Origin: Tillandsia leiboldiana
Taxonomy: Eukaryota > Streptophyta > Magnoliopsida > Poales > Bromeliaceae
DNA: 64,000 nucleotides
Assembly: GCA_029204045.2 (NCBI GenBank)
Contig: JAQNDB010000100.1
Span: forward strand, 1 to 64,000
Direction: 5' to 3'
The stretch's first letter is position 1, and the number at the start of each line of letters is the position of its first letter. Under the pieces are notes generated by a model that had not been told where the DNA came from, made no database searches, and saw only the letters and a program-made list of their open reading frames with translations. This document shows, piece by piece, positions 44,776-55,579 of this stretch. A program made the position numbers and the translations under genes.

Positions 44776-45941
44776 TTTTTGTCACAAATTGTCAAACAGT
44801 GAACATACTAGACAAAAGGAAATCACTAACAACATTAGTTCATAGAGAAAGAGAGATAAAAGCTCAGTTCTGGTATATAATAAAAATGCAGATTGCGTAC
44901 CTGTACCAGAAAGCAAGAATCAAATGATTTCTTGAACCAAATCCAGATTTTAGAATCTTTTCAAATACCGATTTGTATTCCATCAAGAAATCAATTTAAG
45001 TGCTTTAAACAGGGAATTCACACAGATGTCATTCAATCCAATTAATTTCACAAAATTAAAAAGATTTACTCCAAAATCATGAAAAATAAAGGTAAAACAT
45101 TATAAACCGTTTTTCATGTTATATTCATCAAACACAAGTCATCAAAAATAATCTTGAGATCCAAACTCTATCAAGATGTAATGGATTTACAAAGATGACT
45201 TACGGAGATTTCCAAATGACATCAATTCTGAATTTTTACCCTTTCAAATTTGAGATAAGCACTAAAATACCTAAGGGTGGCTCTTTGAGCATCTTTCAAC
45301 TATTCCACCTTATACCAACCAGGAGATTGTTCAAAATATAAGAGTTTTGCATATAAATCTCCAAATGCTTCAACTAAAGATTTTCTCATAAAATACTATC
45401 AAGCATCCATAACATGTGGTAGCTTCACACACAAACCGGACGACCGGGGTGGCAGCTCTTTCCAGCATGTGGTGGTAGTTTTCACACTCCTTTCGGATGT
45501 AACTCTTTCCACATCTTTCATAATTCAATTATTTACCCTTGTAAGAAGGAAATCTCTTACGTGAAAGAATTAAATCCCAAATTTTAGTCAATCGGTTGTC
45601 TCATGTTTATCACAAAGAACTCACACAACCGAGATAGATTAAGCATCTGAAAATCACACATGATTTCTAAAATTTGATGCTTATAATATCAAAAACTCCT
45701 ATAATGAAGTATCTTCAAGATTATGATTATGAAGTAAAGTTGATAATCCATATAAAATTAATTTGGAGTGAATGAAAGTGAAAACCCTTTTTTTTTTTTT
45801 TATTCAATGCACTTGTTCGTTAAAAACCTTTTGTTTAAAAACAAAACATAAAAACGAAGAGCATTGAAAACATGTAATGCAAAGATCAAGAACAATATGA
45901 AAGAAAAACCGATCAAAGCATTACATACAGTCATAAGCTAA
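44776..45941 (-). mobile_element. Copia internal non-coding stretch
   Basis: About 1.2 kb of A/T-rich sequence lies between gag and the polypurine tracts, where 4 kb of pol would be expected. It has a T-run at 45790-45803 and no protease, integrase, RT or RNase H motif. Pol has been lost from this copy. Confidence 0.7.
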
Positions 45942-47429
45942 TTAGAACTTAAGACAAGGAAAGATATCACCTTTCCGAATCCAAAATCGCTGGATTTTAG
46001 GTTGTCTTGATTCGTTGTGGCCGGGGGTTGTCCGCTTTGACTGTTGATCCACCTTAGGTCTTTGCCTCGCAGTGATCCACTTGTATGATTGATGATGTGG
46101 CTCGGACCTTTGGTGGGTTGAGTGAACTCCTTTGACTTGATGTGTCTTTTGATTCCGTTGAGTTCGCTCCGTAGATGAAGTTGCCGAAGAATTTTTCTTT
46201 CTCTTTTTCGGGCAATCCTTCACCAAATGTCCTTCAAGTCCACAAAGGTGACACGTTCTTCCTTTCAATTTGAATGTGAAACTTGAAGCATGCACAGTTT
46301 GATCTTTTTTAAAACCCAAACCAACTTTGGTTGTTTGACCTAATCCGCACATACAATCTAGTTTCTTGGAAACGGTTGAAAGCCTTTGTATGTCGGATTT
46401 GAGTTCATGAACTTGCTTGGTCAATGCTTGGTTGGTGACATGAATCTCCTCAAACTGTTTTTCAAGAAAATCAATCTTGTTAATATGGGAATTAACGATC
46501 GTTTCCGATTGATTTATCTTTTCTTGGAGGATTTTATTATTATCCAATAAAAGCTCTCGTTCCTCCTCGAGATCATGAAGTTTTATCTTTAAAGCATGAT
46601 TCTCGTCTTGATCTTCAAGTCGTTGCTTCCTCAACTTCTTGATATGCTTGACCATCTTCTTAGATTCCGCAAGAAGTTGTTGGTATGCCTCAACGAGTTC
46701 TTCTTCGTCCGACTCCCCCTCACTTGATGACTCTCCGCCGGTTGTTGATGTTTCATACAAAATCAAAGGAGTAGAGTCAGTGACTAAAGATGATAAACAA
46801 TTATTAGAAGAGGGAAAATGAGAGGCATGAGAAGCAACGATTTTTTCTTTTTCCTCTTTACTTGAGGTTGATTCATTAGAAGTAGAATCGTCCCAAGTTT
46901 TTGCTTGCAAAGCCTTCTTTTTATATGATTTCTTAGAAGGACAATCCATTGAAAAATGGCCGTAGCCTTTGCATCGATAGCATTGGATTTCCCCTTCGAA
47001 ATCATCTTTTTCTTTTTCTTTAGAAGGTTTTGCAAAGCTTTTGAGTTTAGAGGATTTAGAACCCGATGATCCTTTAGAAGATTTCGTTGAAGAAGATCCA
47101 TCGGTTCGATTCTTCCAAAATTTCCGACGAAATTTCTTTGTGATCCGCGCCAATTGTTCTTCAAAATCGGCAAAAAAGATTTCATCGTCGGAACTTGATT
47201 CGCTATCTTCTTCCTTTGTTGATTTGAATGCAATACCTGTAAGCTTAGAAGAAGACTTGGAAGAAACTTGATTAGTAGGAAAAGTCATTTCATAAGTTTG
47301 CAAAGCACCTACTAATTCCTCTACACTCATCTCATCCGGATGACTAACGGTTTCAATGGCGGTAACCTTTGCCCTAAACCGTTCCGGAAGAGTCCGAAGT
47401 ATCTTTCTTACAATTTTCGACTCCGGGAT
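45942..47429 (-). pseudogene. gag: Copia Gag fragment (N-terminus cut, pol missing)
   Basis: An open frame without its original start runs from the junction at 47430 to the stop at 45942. The first residues (ESKIVRKILRTLPERF...) are the middle of the Ty1/copia Gag core, so the N-terminal half is gone. Numbering from the first internal Met at 47330: a zinc knuckle C117-C120-H125-C130, an acidic/serine-rich linker, a long predicted coiled coil at about 205-325, and a second zinc knuckle C360-C363-H368-C373, then a basic tail. A large Gag with coiled coil and knuckles suits Sireviruses. The cut coincides exactly with the duplication breakpoint. The frame is otherwise undamaged, so the loss is recent or structural and not gradual decay. 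Confidence 0.83.
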
Positions 47430-49528
47430 CTTTTCTCCCTTTATCTGTACAAGAGTTTACAGATGTGTGGTTGTGTGTTTGTGAGCGCCCTGTATCGTGG
47501 AATTTGTAACTCGGCCTACGGGGCTCGGAATTTGACGTGCAGGTACTCGTTTCGAAGGTATCGACGCGATGATCGCGACAGTATTTATTTTGGAATTTTC
47601 TGAGTTCTCGCTGCAGGTGAAATAATTACATCTTTGGGACTGATTTTCAGACTGTGTGTACTTGGTTAAATTTTGGAATAAAAGTGTAATGTTGGGCCTT
47701 ATTGTTGTACCCATGGGTGTTTGCAAGTGTTGCTGGACCCGTTGGATCTGCAGACTTTGATTTCGGGATACTTTCAGCTGTTTGGAGCCGAGGCTTTCGC
47801 GACGTGCACCGAGGATGCAGTTTCGGCAGAATTTGGACTGTGAGCTTCTGCACACTTCACCGACTTCGGCTTTGCCTGCGGAAAGCGCTTCAGGTGGGTG
47901 CTTTGTTTCCAGAACCGGTGGACGGTTCTCTAATTCTGTATGTTAGGATGCATGCTGTAGAGTTATGAATCCCAAAGGATCTAAATAGGTACTATCAAAC
48001 AACTAGAGGGGGGGTGAATAGGTGTAATACTTATAAAACCAAATCTCAGTGCAAAATAAAAACCAATGCGGAAAATAAAAACAGCACACCGAGATTTACG
48101 TGGAAACTCCAATCCAGGAGAAAAACCACGGGACCAACACGCAATAACAATCCACTAAGAATAGAAGAATAACAAGGTGATTACCGACTCCACGGACTCA
48201 ACCCCTCCTTCAGCTTTTTCGGACCTTGCGCTGACCGGTTGGATATCCACGCAATAACAATCCCTAAGAAAAGAAGAATAACAAGATGATTACCGTCTCC
48301 ACGGATTTAACCCCTCCTTCACTTTCTTGGACCTCGCGCTCCACCGATTTTGCACGCCCACTGCACACGTTCGAATCCACGAACGCCACTCGAATCCACG
48401 AGCACACGTTTCGAATCCACGAAACGCCTTTAGCACACCGAATCCACAATGCCACGTCGAATCCACGACGCAAACTCAGTCGATAAGAATATTGACTTCG
48501 ATGGTGATCCTTTGCTTAGATTCTCATTGAAGAACCGTAGAAGAAATCTCTAAGCAAAGATTAGATCAATTCGACAAAAGATAGATCTTGGAAGAACCGT
48601 CAAATTGACCTAAAAGAGGCTATGAAGAAGAACGATAAAAACCTAGCCTCTAGGGTTGCTCTCAAGAGTTTTATAAATTGATCGGCCGTAGCTCCCATGT
48701 TTTTGAGAAACCCTAAATGTCTATTTATAGTTTAGAAACCTTTGGAAAGAGATAAGAATCAAAAACATACCTTATCTGGAAATTTTCAGGATGGCGATCC
48801 GGATCGGATTTACTGCGATCCGGATCGTCGTAACGAGATTGACGATTCCAGAAAACCAAGGGTTCGGGATCCGGATTGCAAGGTCCGATCCGGATCGTTC
48901 ATGCAATTCAGCAAAGTCCCATGTTCGGGATCCGGATCGGAATGGCCTAGGATCCGGATTGAAATTGCCAATGAACAAGTATCCTTCGGGATCCGGATTG
49001 CAAGATCTGATCCGGATCCTGAACATGTCCCATGTCCAGTTTTTGATTTTTATGCAAATAAAAGTTCATCCAAGTGTTTCTACACTATAAGAAAGTATTC
49101 GGATCACCACAATTATTTAGTTAAACATACCTGATCCTCTTGAATACTTTCTTCTTGAGATTGATGTAACTGATCCACAATTCTTCAACTTCAATCTTCA
49201 AGACTCAAGACACTGAGTGTCAACATGAGCTCTTGTTGAATCTTCTCTAAGTCTTTGAATGCTGATTGACAATTTGATCCCTTTAAGACTCCGACTCAAC
49301 TGACTTGACTCACGAAATATGCCAACACCAAAAATGCCGTAACAATCTCCCCCTTTGGCAATTTCGTGACAAAACCCAAAAATACATAAAAGCGCTCAAA
49401 TCACTCATCTTAAACCAAAAAATCGAAACTCAATGTCATCACCAAAACATTGATTTTCTTTGCGTGAAAGATCCAATAAATACAAAATTACATTTGAACC
49501 AAACAGTCCTAGAACATACTCTATGACT
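47430..49528. repeat. 2.1-kb duplicated segment, right copy, with chimeric junctions
   Basis: This is the copy of 42423-44521. On the left it is fused to the middle of copia gag (47429/47430), and on the right from copia internal sequence straight into W LTR (49528/49529, equivalent to about 56939 of the 3' LTR). It includes W LTR 47430-47955, copia LTR 47956-49344 and copia internal 49345-49528. About 250 bp of W LTR (equivalent to 56685-56938) are missing. Confidence 0.9.
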
Positions 49529-51328
49529 GAGGAGTTGTTATGGATCGAGGATTATGGACAGGTGTAGGCATTGATGATTTTGGCATGTGATTCACTTTCT
49601 TATATCTTTCTTGAGGACAAATGCATGCTTGTATGGAAATATAGTTAGGCCACCTTTTGTTGCTACACTACTTATTGGAACTTGACTTAGGAGAAACCAT
49701 GCTTTTCCTTTCTCCTTCTTGTTAGTCAGGTGATCTGTGTTGCTCGGGTTTGAGCAGGGGTCTGGATAGTGTAGTCGGGACTTCGTGTCTGGGACAGGTT
49801 GGATTAGTTGTGGGGCTTTGCGGCAACCGCGGATATTGGGCGGTTGACCGGATGCTTATCTATGCACCAGATTGGGTATCAGTTTTCTCTAGTGGATGGA
49901 GTTTTCCACTTATCGTTCAGTTGCATCCGATTGAGGTCGGGTCTTTCCTTGGTGGTTGAGTTTTCCCACTTTGATCAGATTTGTGATCAAAGTCCTGCTA
50001 TACTGAGATACTGTTACTGAGATACTGTTACTGAGATACTGTTACAGAGATACTTGTTACTGAGATACTTTACTCGTGTGGGTCGCTCCCCTCGAGTGCC
50101 ACTCCGGAGGTAGGCTTTTCGGACCCAGCCTTGTGTGCCGGTCTGATACTTATTTTGGGATGCGAGCCGTGCGGGCCGATCCCGCGGTTTCGAGCCTTGT
50201 GTGCAAATTTCGCTGAGCAGGCAATGCCAGTTTTACTGGTGGCACTAGATTGGGTTTATTACAGATATTTGCCTTTCTTGTTTCACTCGTGTCAGGGGGA
50301 CCGAGTGGAGTCTAGTAGCTGTGTTTAGACCAGTGCTAGTGTTGTTGGGATCCATTTGGGGACTGTGGTCCCGAGGTCTTTGTGAGTTGTTGACCGTTGT
50401 GCGAGAGGCTTGGTGATCTTGAGTTTATCCGTTCTGAGAGAGAGAGCGTGGATTTTGACTATAGCCTGCATGAGCCACTACTCGGTAGCGAGTTAGTCCG
50501 TTTGGACGCCCTACGTAATTCCTGCCCGTCAGCGGGAGGTGGTTGTAGGTGGGCGCAGGTTTGACTGGACCCGATGTGGCAGTCAGCTCGATTGGGTCGA
50601 TTGAGCACCTCGTGTGCGAGTGTTGCATATCTTTATCAGGGTTTTCCCATTTTGAGCATTTAGTTAGAGGCGTGGTAGCTGTTGAGAGTCTCCAGCTTTC
50701 CTATTTCAGTCTTTACTGTTTTGGTTATCTTATGCCTCTAGTGGACTTAGTGCGCAGATCGTCGGGCCTGGTGGCGGTACCCACTGAGGACTCCCTTTTT
50801 AGGTGTAGTTCTCACACCCGTTGGGGTTTTCCCCCTCCCTTTCTTTCCTCTCCTTTGTTTTGCAGAGTCTTAGCGGGTGTTGCGGATTCTGTGGTTGTTG
50901 TTCGAGGCGAGGCAGTCGCGTGCTAGATCCCTACCCGTCATTGGAGAGTAGCGGTACCCCCTTCAGAGGAGATCATCAGTAGAATAGTTTGTTTCATTTT
51001 TCTCTTTTGAGAGACTGTTGTAGTGAGGATATTATGTATTGAGAGACTGTACACTGTTGTATTTATTGGAGTTACCTCCCGGTTGGGTTCAGAGCTTGTA
51101 TTTGAGGACATTGTATTATTATTATTCTTTTGGGAGGCGGACATTGTTGTATTATTTCCAGTTGTACAGTGATTGATTTTAGTTATACAGCAGATTTTTA
51201 TTTATAGCTCTGATATCTGTTAGCTGTAGTACTTTTCTTGCAGGTAGGACGCTTCGCTTATGCAGGTTGGCATAGGTGGCGGATCTGTTGGCGAGCCCGG
51301 GTCGCAGTTTCGACCCCGGGGCGTGACA
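49529..51328 (+). repeat. W 5' LTR, right segment
   Basis: It matches 56939-58060 and continues beyond the point where the 3' LTR is interrupted. It holds a 14-bp tandem repeat at 50008-50075, ends with a hairpin and cggggcgtgaca (51328), and has no coding ORF. Confidence 0.85.
50008..50075. repeat. 14-bp tandem repeat (actgagatactgtt) in W LTR
   Basis: About five copies of (t)actgagatactgtt with minor variants; the 3' LTR has the same array at about 57414-57483. Confidence 0.88.
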
Positions 51329-51336
51329 GATTAGAG

Positions 51337-51349
51337 TGGTATCAGAGCC
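51337..51349 (+). other. W primer-binding site (tRNA-iMet)
   Basis: tggtatcagagcc begins nine bases after the LTR terminus at 51328. Confidence 0.92.
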
Positions 51350-54300
51350 TAGGTTGTAGGTCATGGTGGACTTAGAAACCCTAGGCTTATGGTTTGACCC
51401 TTGGTTGACTTCGTGAGAGTCGTGACTTTTAGCGAGAGTCCTGATTGAGTTTTATACCTCTCCCAAGGGACGGGAGGAGTGATTGGCATGTTTATTCTCC
51501 TAGGTGATTATGTTGGCTGCAGACAATATAATGCTGTGGAATGGGTGACATGCTCTAGACTTTCGCTGGATTGGGTCGAGCGCTGTTGTGTGCTGTTTTG
51601 TGGTTTCGTTGTGGTGAGCTGTGTCTCCCCGACGCTGGGTTGTGACCCGTGTGCATCCTGTCATAGCAGTTGAGCTTGAGCAGTTGGTTTTGGGCCGGAT
51701 ACCCGGATTGAGGTCAGAGAACTCCGGACCCAGATGACAGGATTATCAGAGGCTTATCAGCGGCTGAGTGAGCAGCTGGTCTGGGTGACACAGTTGTTGG
51801 GGCACTGAGTAACCCCCTCTGTGCCAATGTTTTGTGTCGAGGCACCGAGGCAGGGTGGATAGTTGACAGCAGAGGAGCTGTGGATCATGATCGATCTATT
51901 GAGCCAGATTTGGCAGATGACCCACCCCGACTCGTAAGATTGAGTTTGGAGCCTTTGGAGGCACAGTCGTGGTTGGTGGTGATGGAGTGATCAATTGAGA
52001 GCCTCCCCGTGCTAGAGAGTTTATGCAGTCGTCGAACTGCGCGCTCCAGATTCGAGGGACGAGGCGCATAGGATGTGTGGCTGGGAGTGGATTGCACCAG
52101 GATACCTTTCAGCTTAGTTGGTCCCTCTGTTATGGATTATTGACGCCTCGCTGGAGTAGGCGTTGTGTTTGGAGCGTGGCGCTGTAGTTCCTTTGGATAG
52201 GGATCTGCCGCCAGAGGTGAGTTCTGGACTTAGACGCTTGGCGCCGGGTGATGGAGGACCTTATTCGTCGCCTCAATGTGATCAGAGACAGAGGTCGTGC
52301 TCCCTAGTGGATAGTCCTGATTTTCAAGCAGATTGAGCGACAACCACTTGCTTTGAGCGGATGAATCTGTGCCGCCCGGTTGGAGAGCGCCACAGCAGCG
52401 GATCGGGTTGTCGCAGGGGTGAATTCATCACAGCAGTTGGAGTTAGAGCATGTTGCATTCCTGCATGGACTAAAGGCAGAGTGTTACCACGTGCACTAGA
52501 GGTACAGGTTTCTGTTGGTGTTGTGCATGTGGAGGAGGCTTTTGGGATCATGTCCAGTGCAGCTGAGACTGCGAGATTACCGGCAGACTTATTGGAATTG
52601 TGGCAGTTCGGTATTTTGACCCTGTGCTTGAGATTGATTAGCACAATGCCACAGAATGTTTGACTGCGGCGTGAGAGGACTTTGATCTTCGGCAAGGCGG
52701 ACAAGACGAGGCTTGCTTGTTGAGATTATAGAGCACACATGTTTTAGCAACAGTGTGAGAGGTGCTTTCGGCGGCACCGGGACTCAAGGATATCTCGGCT
52801 GCCCATGAGATCCCGGGTGTGATTTCACTTGAGCTGTTGATAATGCCGCCGGTTAGGGAGATAGAGATTGCGTTTGACGTGGTTCGGGGAACCGCACCAC
52901 CCTCGACAGCACCTCATTGGATATCGCCTGTAGAGCTGAGAGAGCTGATGGCGCAGTTGCAGGATCTGATGGATCGAGGGTATGTTTGACCTAGTGCCAC
53001 GCCGTTGATGTACGGTGGTGATGCCACGTCGTTGATACACGACTGTAAGGGTCCTTTTATGGTTCGAGTGTAGACAGGTCCGAGTGGTATCTAGGACCTT
53101 TTTGATGGAGTTATACTCCGGCAGTTAGTGTATGATGCGAGTACCTACTTAGAATTGACAGCCGGGGACTTCGCCTAGTTGGCGTTCAGGACACGGTTGG
53201 GCATTATGAGCTTATAGTGAGGCCCAATGGAATGACGAATACCCTGTTAACTTCAAGATCTGAGGAATTGTATGTCCCAGTTGTACTTGGACGGGTTGGG
53301 AGTGGTGTTCCCCAAGGATATTTTGATTTACTCCCAGAGCGACTTGGAGCACGGGAAGCGCTTGTGGATGCGCTACCATGCATTTGTGGATGAAGCTGTA
53401 TGCCAAGCTATTGAGGTACGAGTTGTAGCTCCAAGTGCATGCCTTCTTGGGTCACCTTATTCTAGCCGTTGGGGCGGCGGTGGAACCCGGCCAAATGGAT
53501 GTTATTCAAGATTGGCTGAGACCAACATTTATTTTTGAGGTGAGGAGCTTCTTAGACTTGGCAGTGCCGGGAGAGCATGGCCAATGGATAATGAGACTGA
53601 TGCCAGCGCCAATGCTAGTGTTTCCAGTGTTGGGAGATGGATTTGTGTGTTTTAGTGATGCCTCCCATTGTGGTTGTGGAGTTGCCGTGGGTTGATCTTC
53701 GGTCCGCATTTCATCAGTCCAACCCTATGAGTATTGTGGCAGGAGGAACCGCTGTTTTGTAGGCAGCTCGGATCCCACAGTTGAGCCTTTCAGTATGCCT
53801 ATTATTTCCGGCTTTGATTGATATACCTGGGCGTAGGCCATGCCTGCTTGACTATCAGTCCTGATTACTCAGCATTTCTGTTCTATACTATATGGTAGAT
53901 TAAGATTTCAGCTTCAGTTTGCAGTTTCGGCCACGCTGCACCAATGGAGACTACAGCTTTCAGCATCTTGAGTGGGATTTACGCGGATTGTCGTTGATGG
54001 TTCGGACTTTTGATTGGGAGTTTGGGCATCAGCATTATGACCGCCTTTCGAGCCAGTTTTCAGTCCCGTTCACTGACGGTTTGGTCCCCGTCAGGATGTT
54101 CTTTATTAGTTCAGAGATCAACTTCGACCCGTGGGTCCGTTGGGGTTATGTCGGCATGTTGAGTGACCAACTGTGGTATGAGATTGGATCCCTTTTGAGG
54201 GTAGCCCGCGGTTGAGTAGTCCACTCGGGTGGTTTTGGATCGGGAAGTAACCGAGTGAAGACCCCAGCTTATTGGATGAATGCGTGGATATGCTTCGGGT

Positions 54301-54670
54301 CGCCTTGTTGAGATTGACACCAGGATGTGTTTATTTCCGTTTCCCCGACCCCCAGCCTTTTATTAGAGCTCCTCCGGTATTTCACGTCTCAGCTCAGGAG
54401 TGATGTGTTTTGGATCCCTCGCCCGTGATTGACTTGCCCTTTGAGATCTGTGAGTGTTGGAGTACGAGGGACGCCCGTTGCGAATTCTGACTCGAGAGAT
54501 GAGGGAATTGCGCAATCGGGCCATGCCGTACTGAGTATTGTTGTTATTGGGGAGTGATCACGGGGAGTGTGTGGTGTGTGGGGAGCTGGAGGCGTTATTG
54601 ATGGATACCTACCCGTGGTATTTGTGACTCCTGGTGGATTTGAGCTAGTTTCGAGGACGAAACTTTCCTT
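51350..54670 (+). pseudogene. W gag-pol remnant, collinear but decayed
   Basis: Fragments keep gypsy order but no frame stays open. The protease-RT linker is at 52762-52989 (APGLKDI, ELRELMAQLQDLMD, aligning with TekP residues about 634-704), ending in a stop. An RT active-site relic is at 53272-53350 (YLDGLGVVF, DILIYSQSD, with the catalytic pair altered). The RT-RNase H boundary is at about 53540-53690 (FSDASHCGCG). An integrase C-terminal and chromodomain-like relic is at about 54385-54630. I could not recognise the integrase core or zinc domain. The region is about 1.9 kb shorter than TekP's. Confidence 0.78.
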
Positions 54671-54682
54671 AGTGGGGGAGGA
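54671..54682 (+). other. W polypurine tract
   Basis: agtgggggagga abuts the 3' LTR start at 54683, downstream of the shared ttcgaggacgaaac block. Confidence 0.88.
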
Positions 54683-55196
54683 TGTGAGGACCTGGATCCC
54701 CACGACGAGATTACTGGTTGACCAGCAGCTCCTGGTGGCCTATGTGGCGTGTCGGTGGTATTTGTGCACCTATTGGACACTAATGATGGACTCGGTGTGT
54801 GTAGTGGATCACGAGAGTAGTCTGATGACCCCGTCGGATGCTTAGAAGTGGTTTCGCGCGCTATGGATATTAAAATTGGACTCAACGCAAAGTTTGGATC
54901 AAGGAACATCTTTCCGGATGCCTTCGGCAATTTTTAGAGTTGGAATTTGGCAAAATGGACTTCGGATTTGGATTCAGCGCGCGAAAACGATGAAAATGGA
55001 CTATTCACTTGCATTTTTCGGGTCCGGATGATTCGGCATGTTTTTCGAGGCAAGGGTACTGTTCCGGCCGGCGGCAGCGGCGGCGGGCAGCGGGGGCTGG
55101 CGGAGGAGCGCGTCGGCGGGGTGTGGCACAACCGCTCGGTCCACCGGGCGAGGCGTGCACTAGGGGCTTGGACGCGTGGCGGCCCCGGAGTGGCGG

Positions 55197-55341
55197 GAGT
55201 GCGGCCTGGTGCATGGACCGGGCGGGGCCACGTGGAGGCCGCTGATTGGCCGGTCAACGTGCGCGCGGTCTACGGGGAGTGCGGCCTGGTGCATGGACCG
55301 GGCGGGGCCACGTGGAGGCCACTGATTGGCCGGTCAATGTG
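55197..55341. repeat. 80-bp tandem duplication in W 3' LTR
   Basis: gagtgcggcctggtgcatgg starts at 55197 and again at 55277; the second copy is slightly incomplete. The 5' LTR has only one copy, so the change postdates or accompanied insertion. Confidence 0.85.
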
Positions 55342-55552
55342 CATGCGGTCCACGGAACGGGTGCAGGCCGCCTCGGGGCGCGTGCGCGCAGGGTGGCAGG
55401 CGGCGGCGCAGGCCCGCACGTGGGCGCGGTCGGGGGCTGAGTGCGGTCCACGCGTCGGCATCTCCGCGCGCCACGTGTCGAGCAGCGGATGGCCGGTGTG
55501 GCTGTCCGCTGTTCGGGTGCGACGTGGCAGGCCATGGGTGTTTCGGGCGGCT

Positions 55553-55579
55553 ACAGTGTTGGGCCAGGCCCAACACTGT
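55553..55579. promoter_or_regulatory. Perfect inverted repeat upstream of TATA, W 3' LTR
   Basis: 13-bp arms ACAGTGTTGGGCC and GGCCCAACACTGT flank a single A. It lies 71 bp upstream of the TATA box at 55650-55658. Confidence 0.9.
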
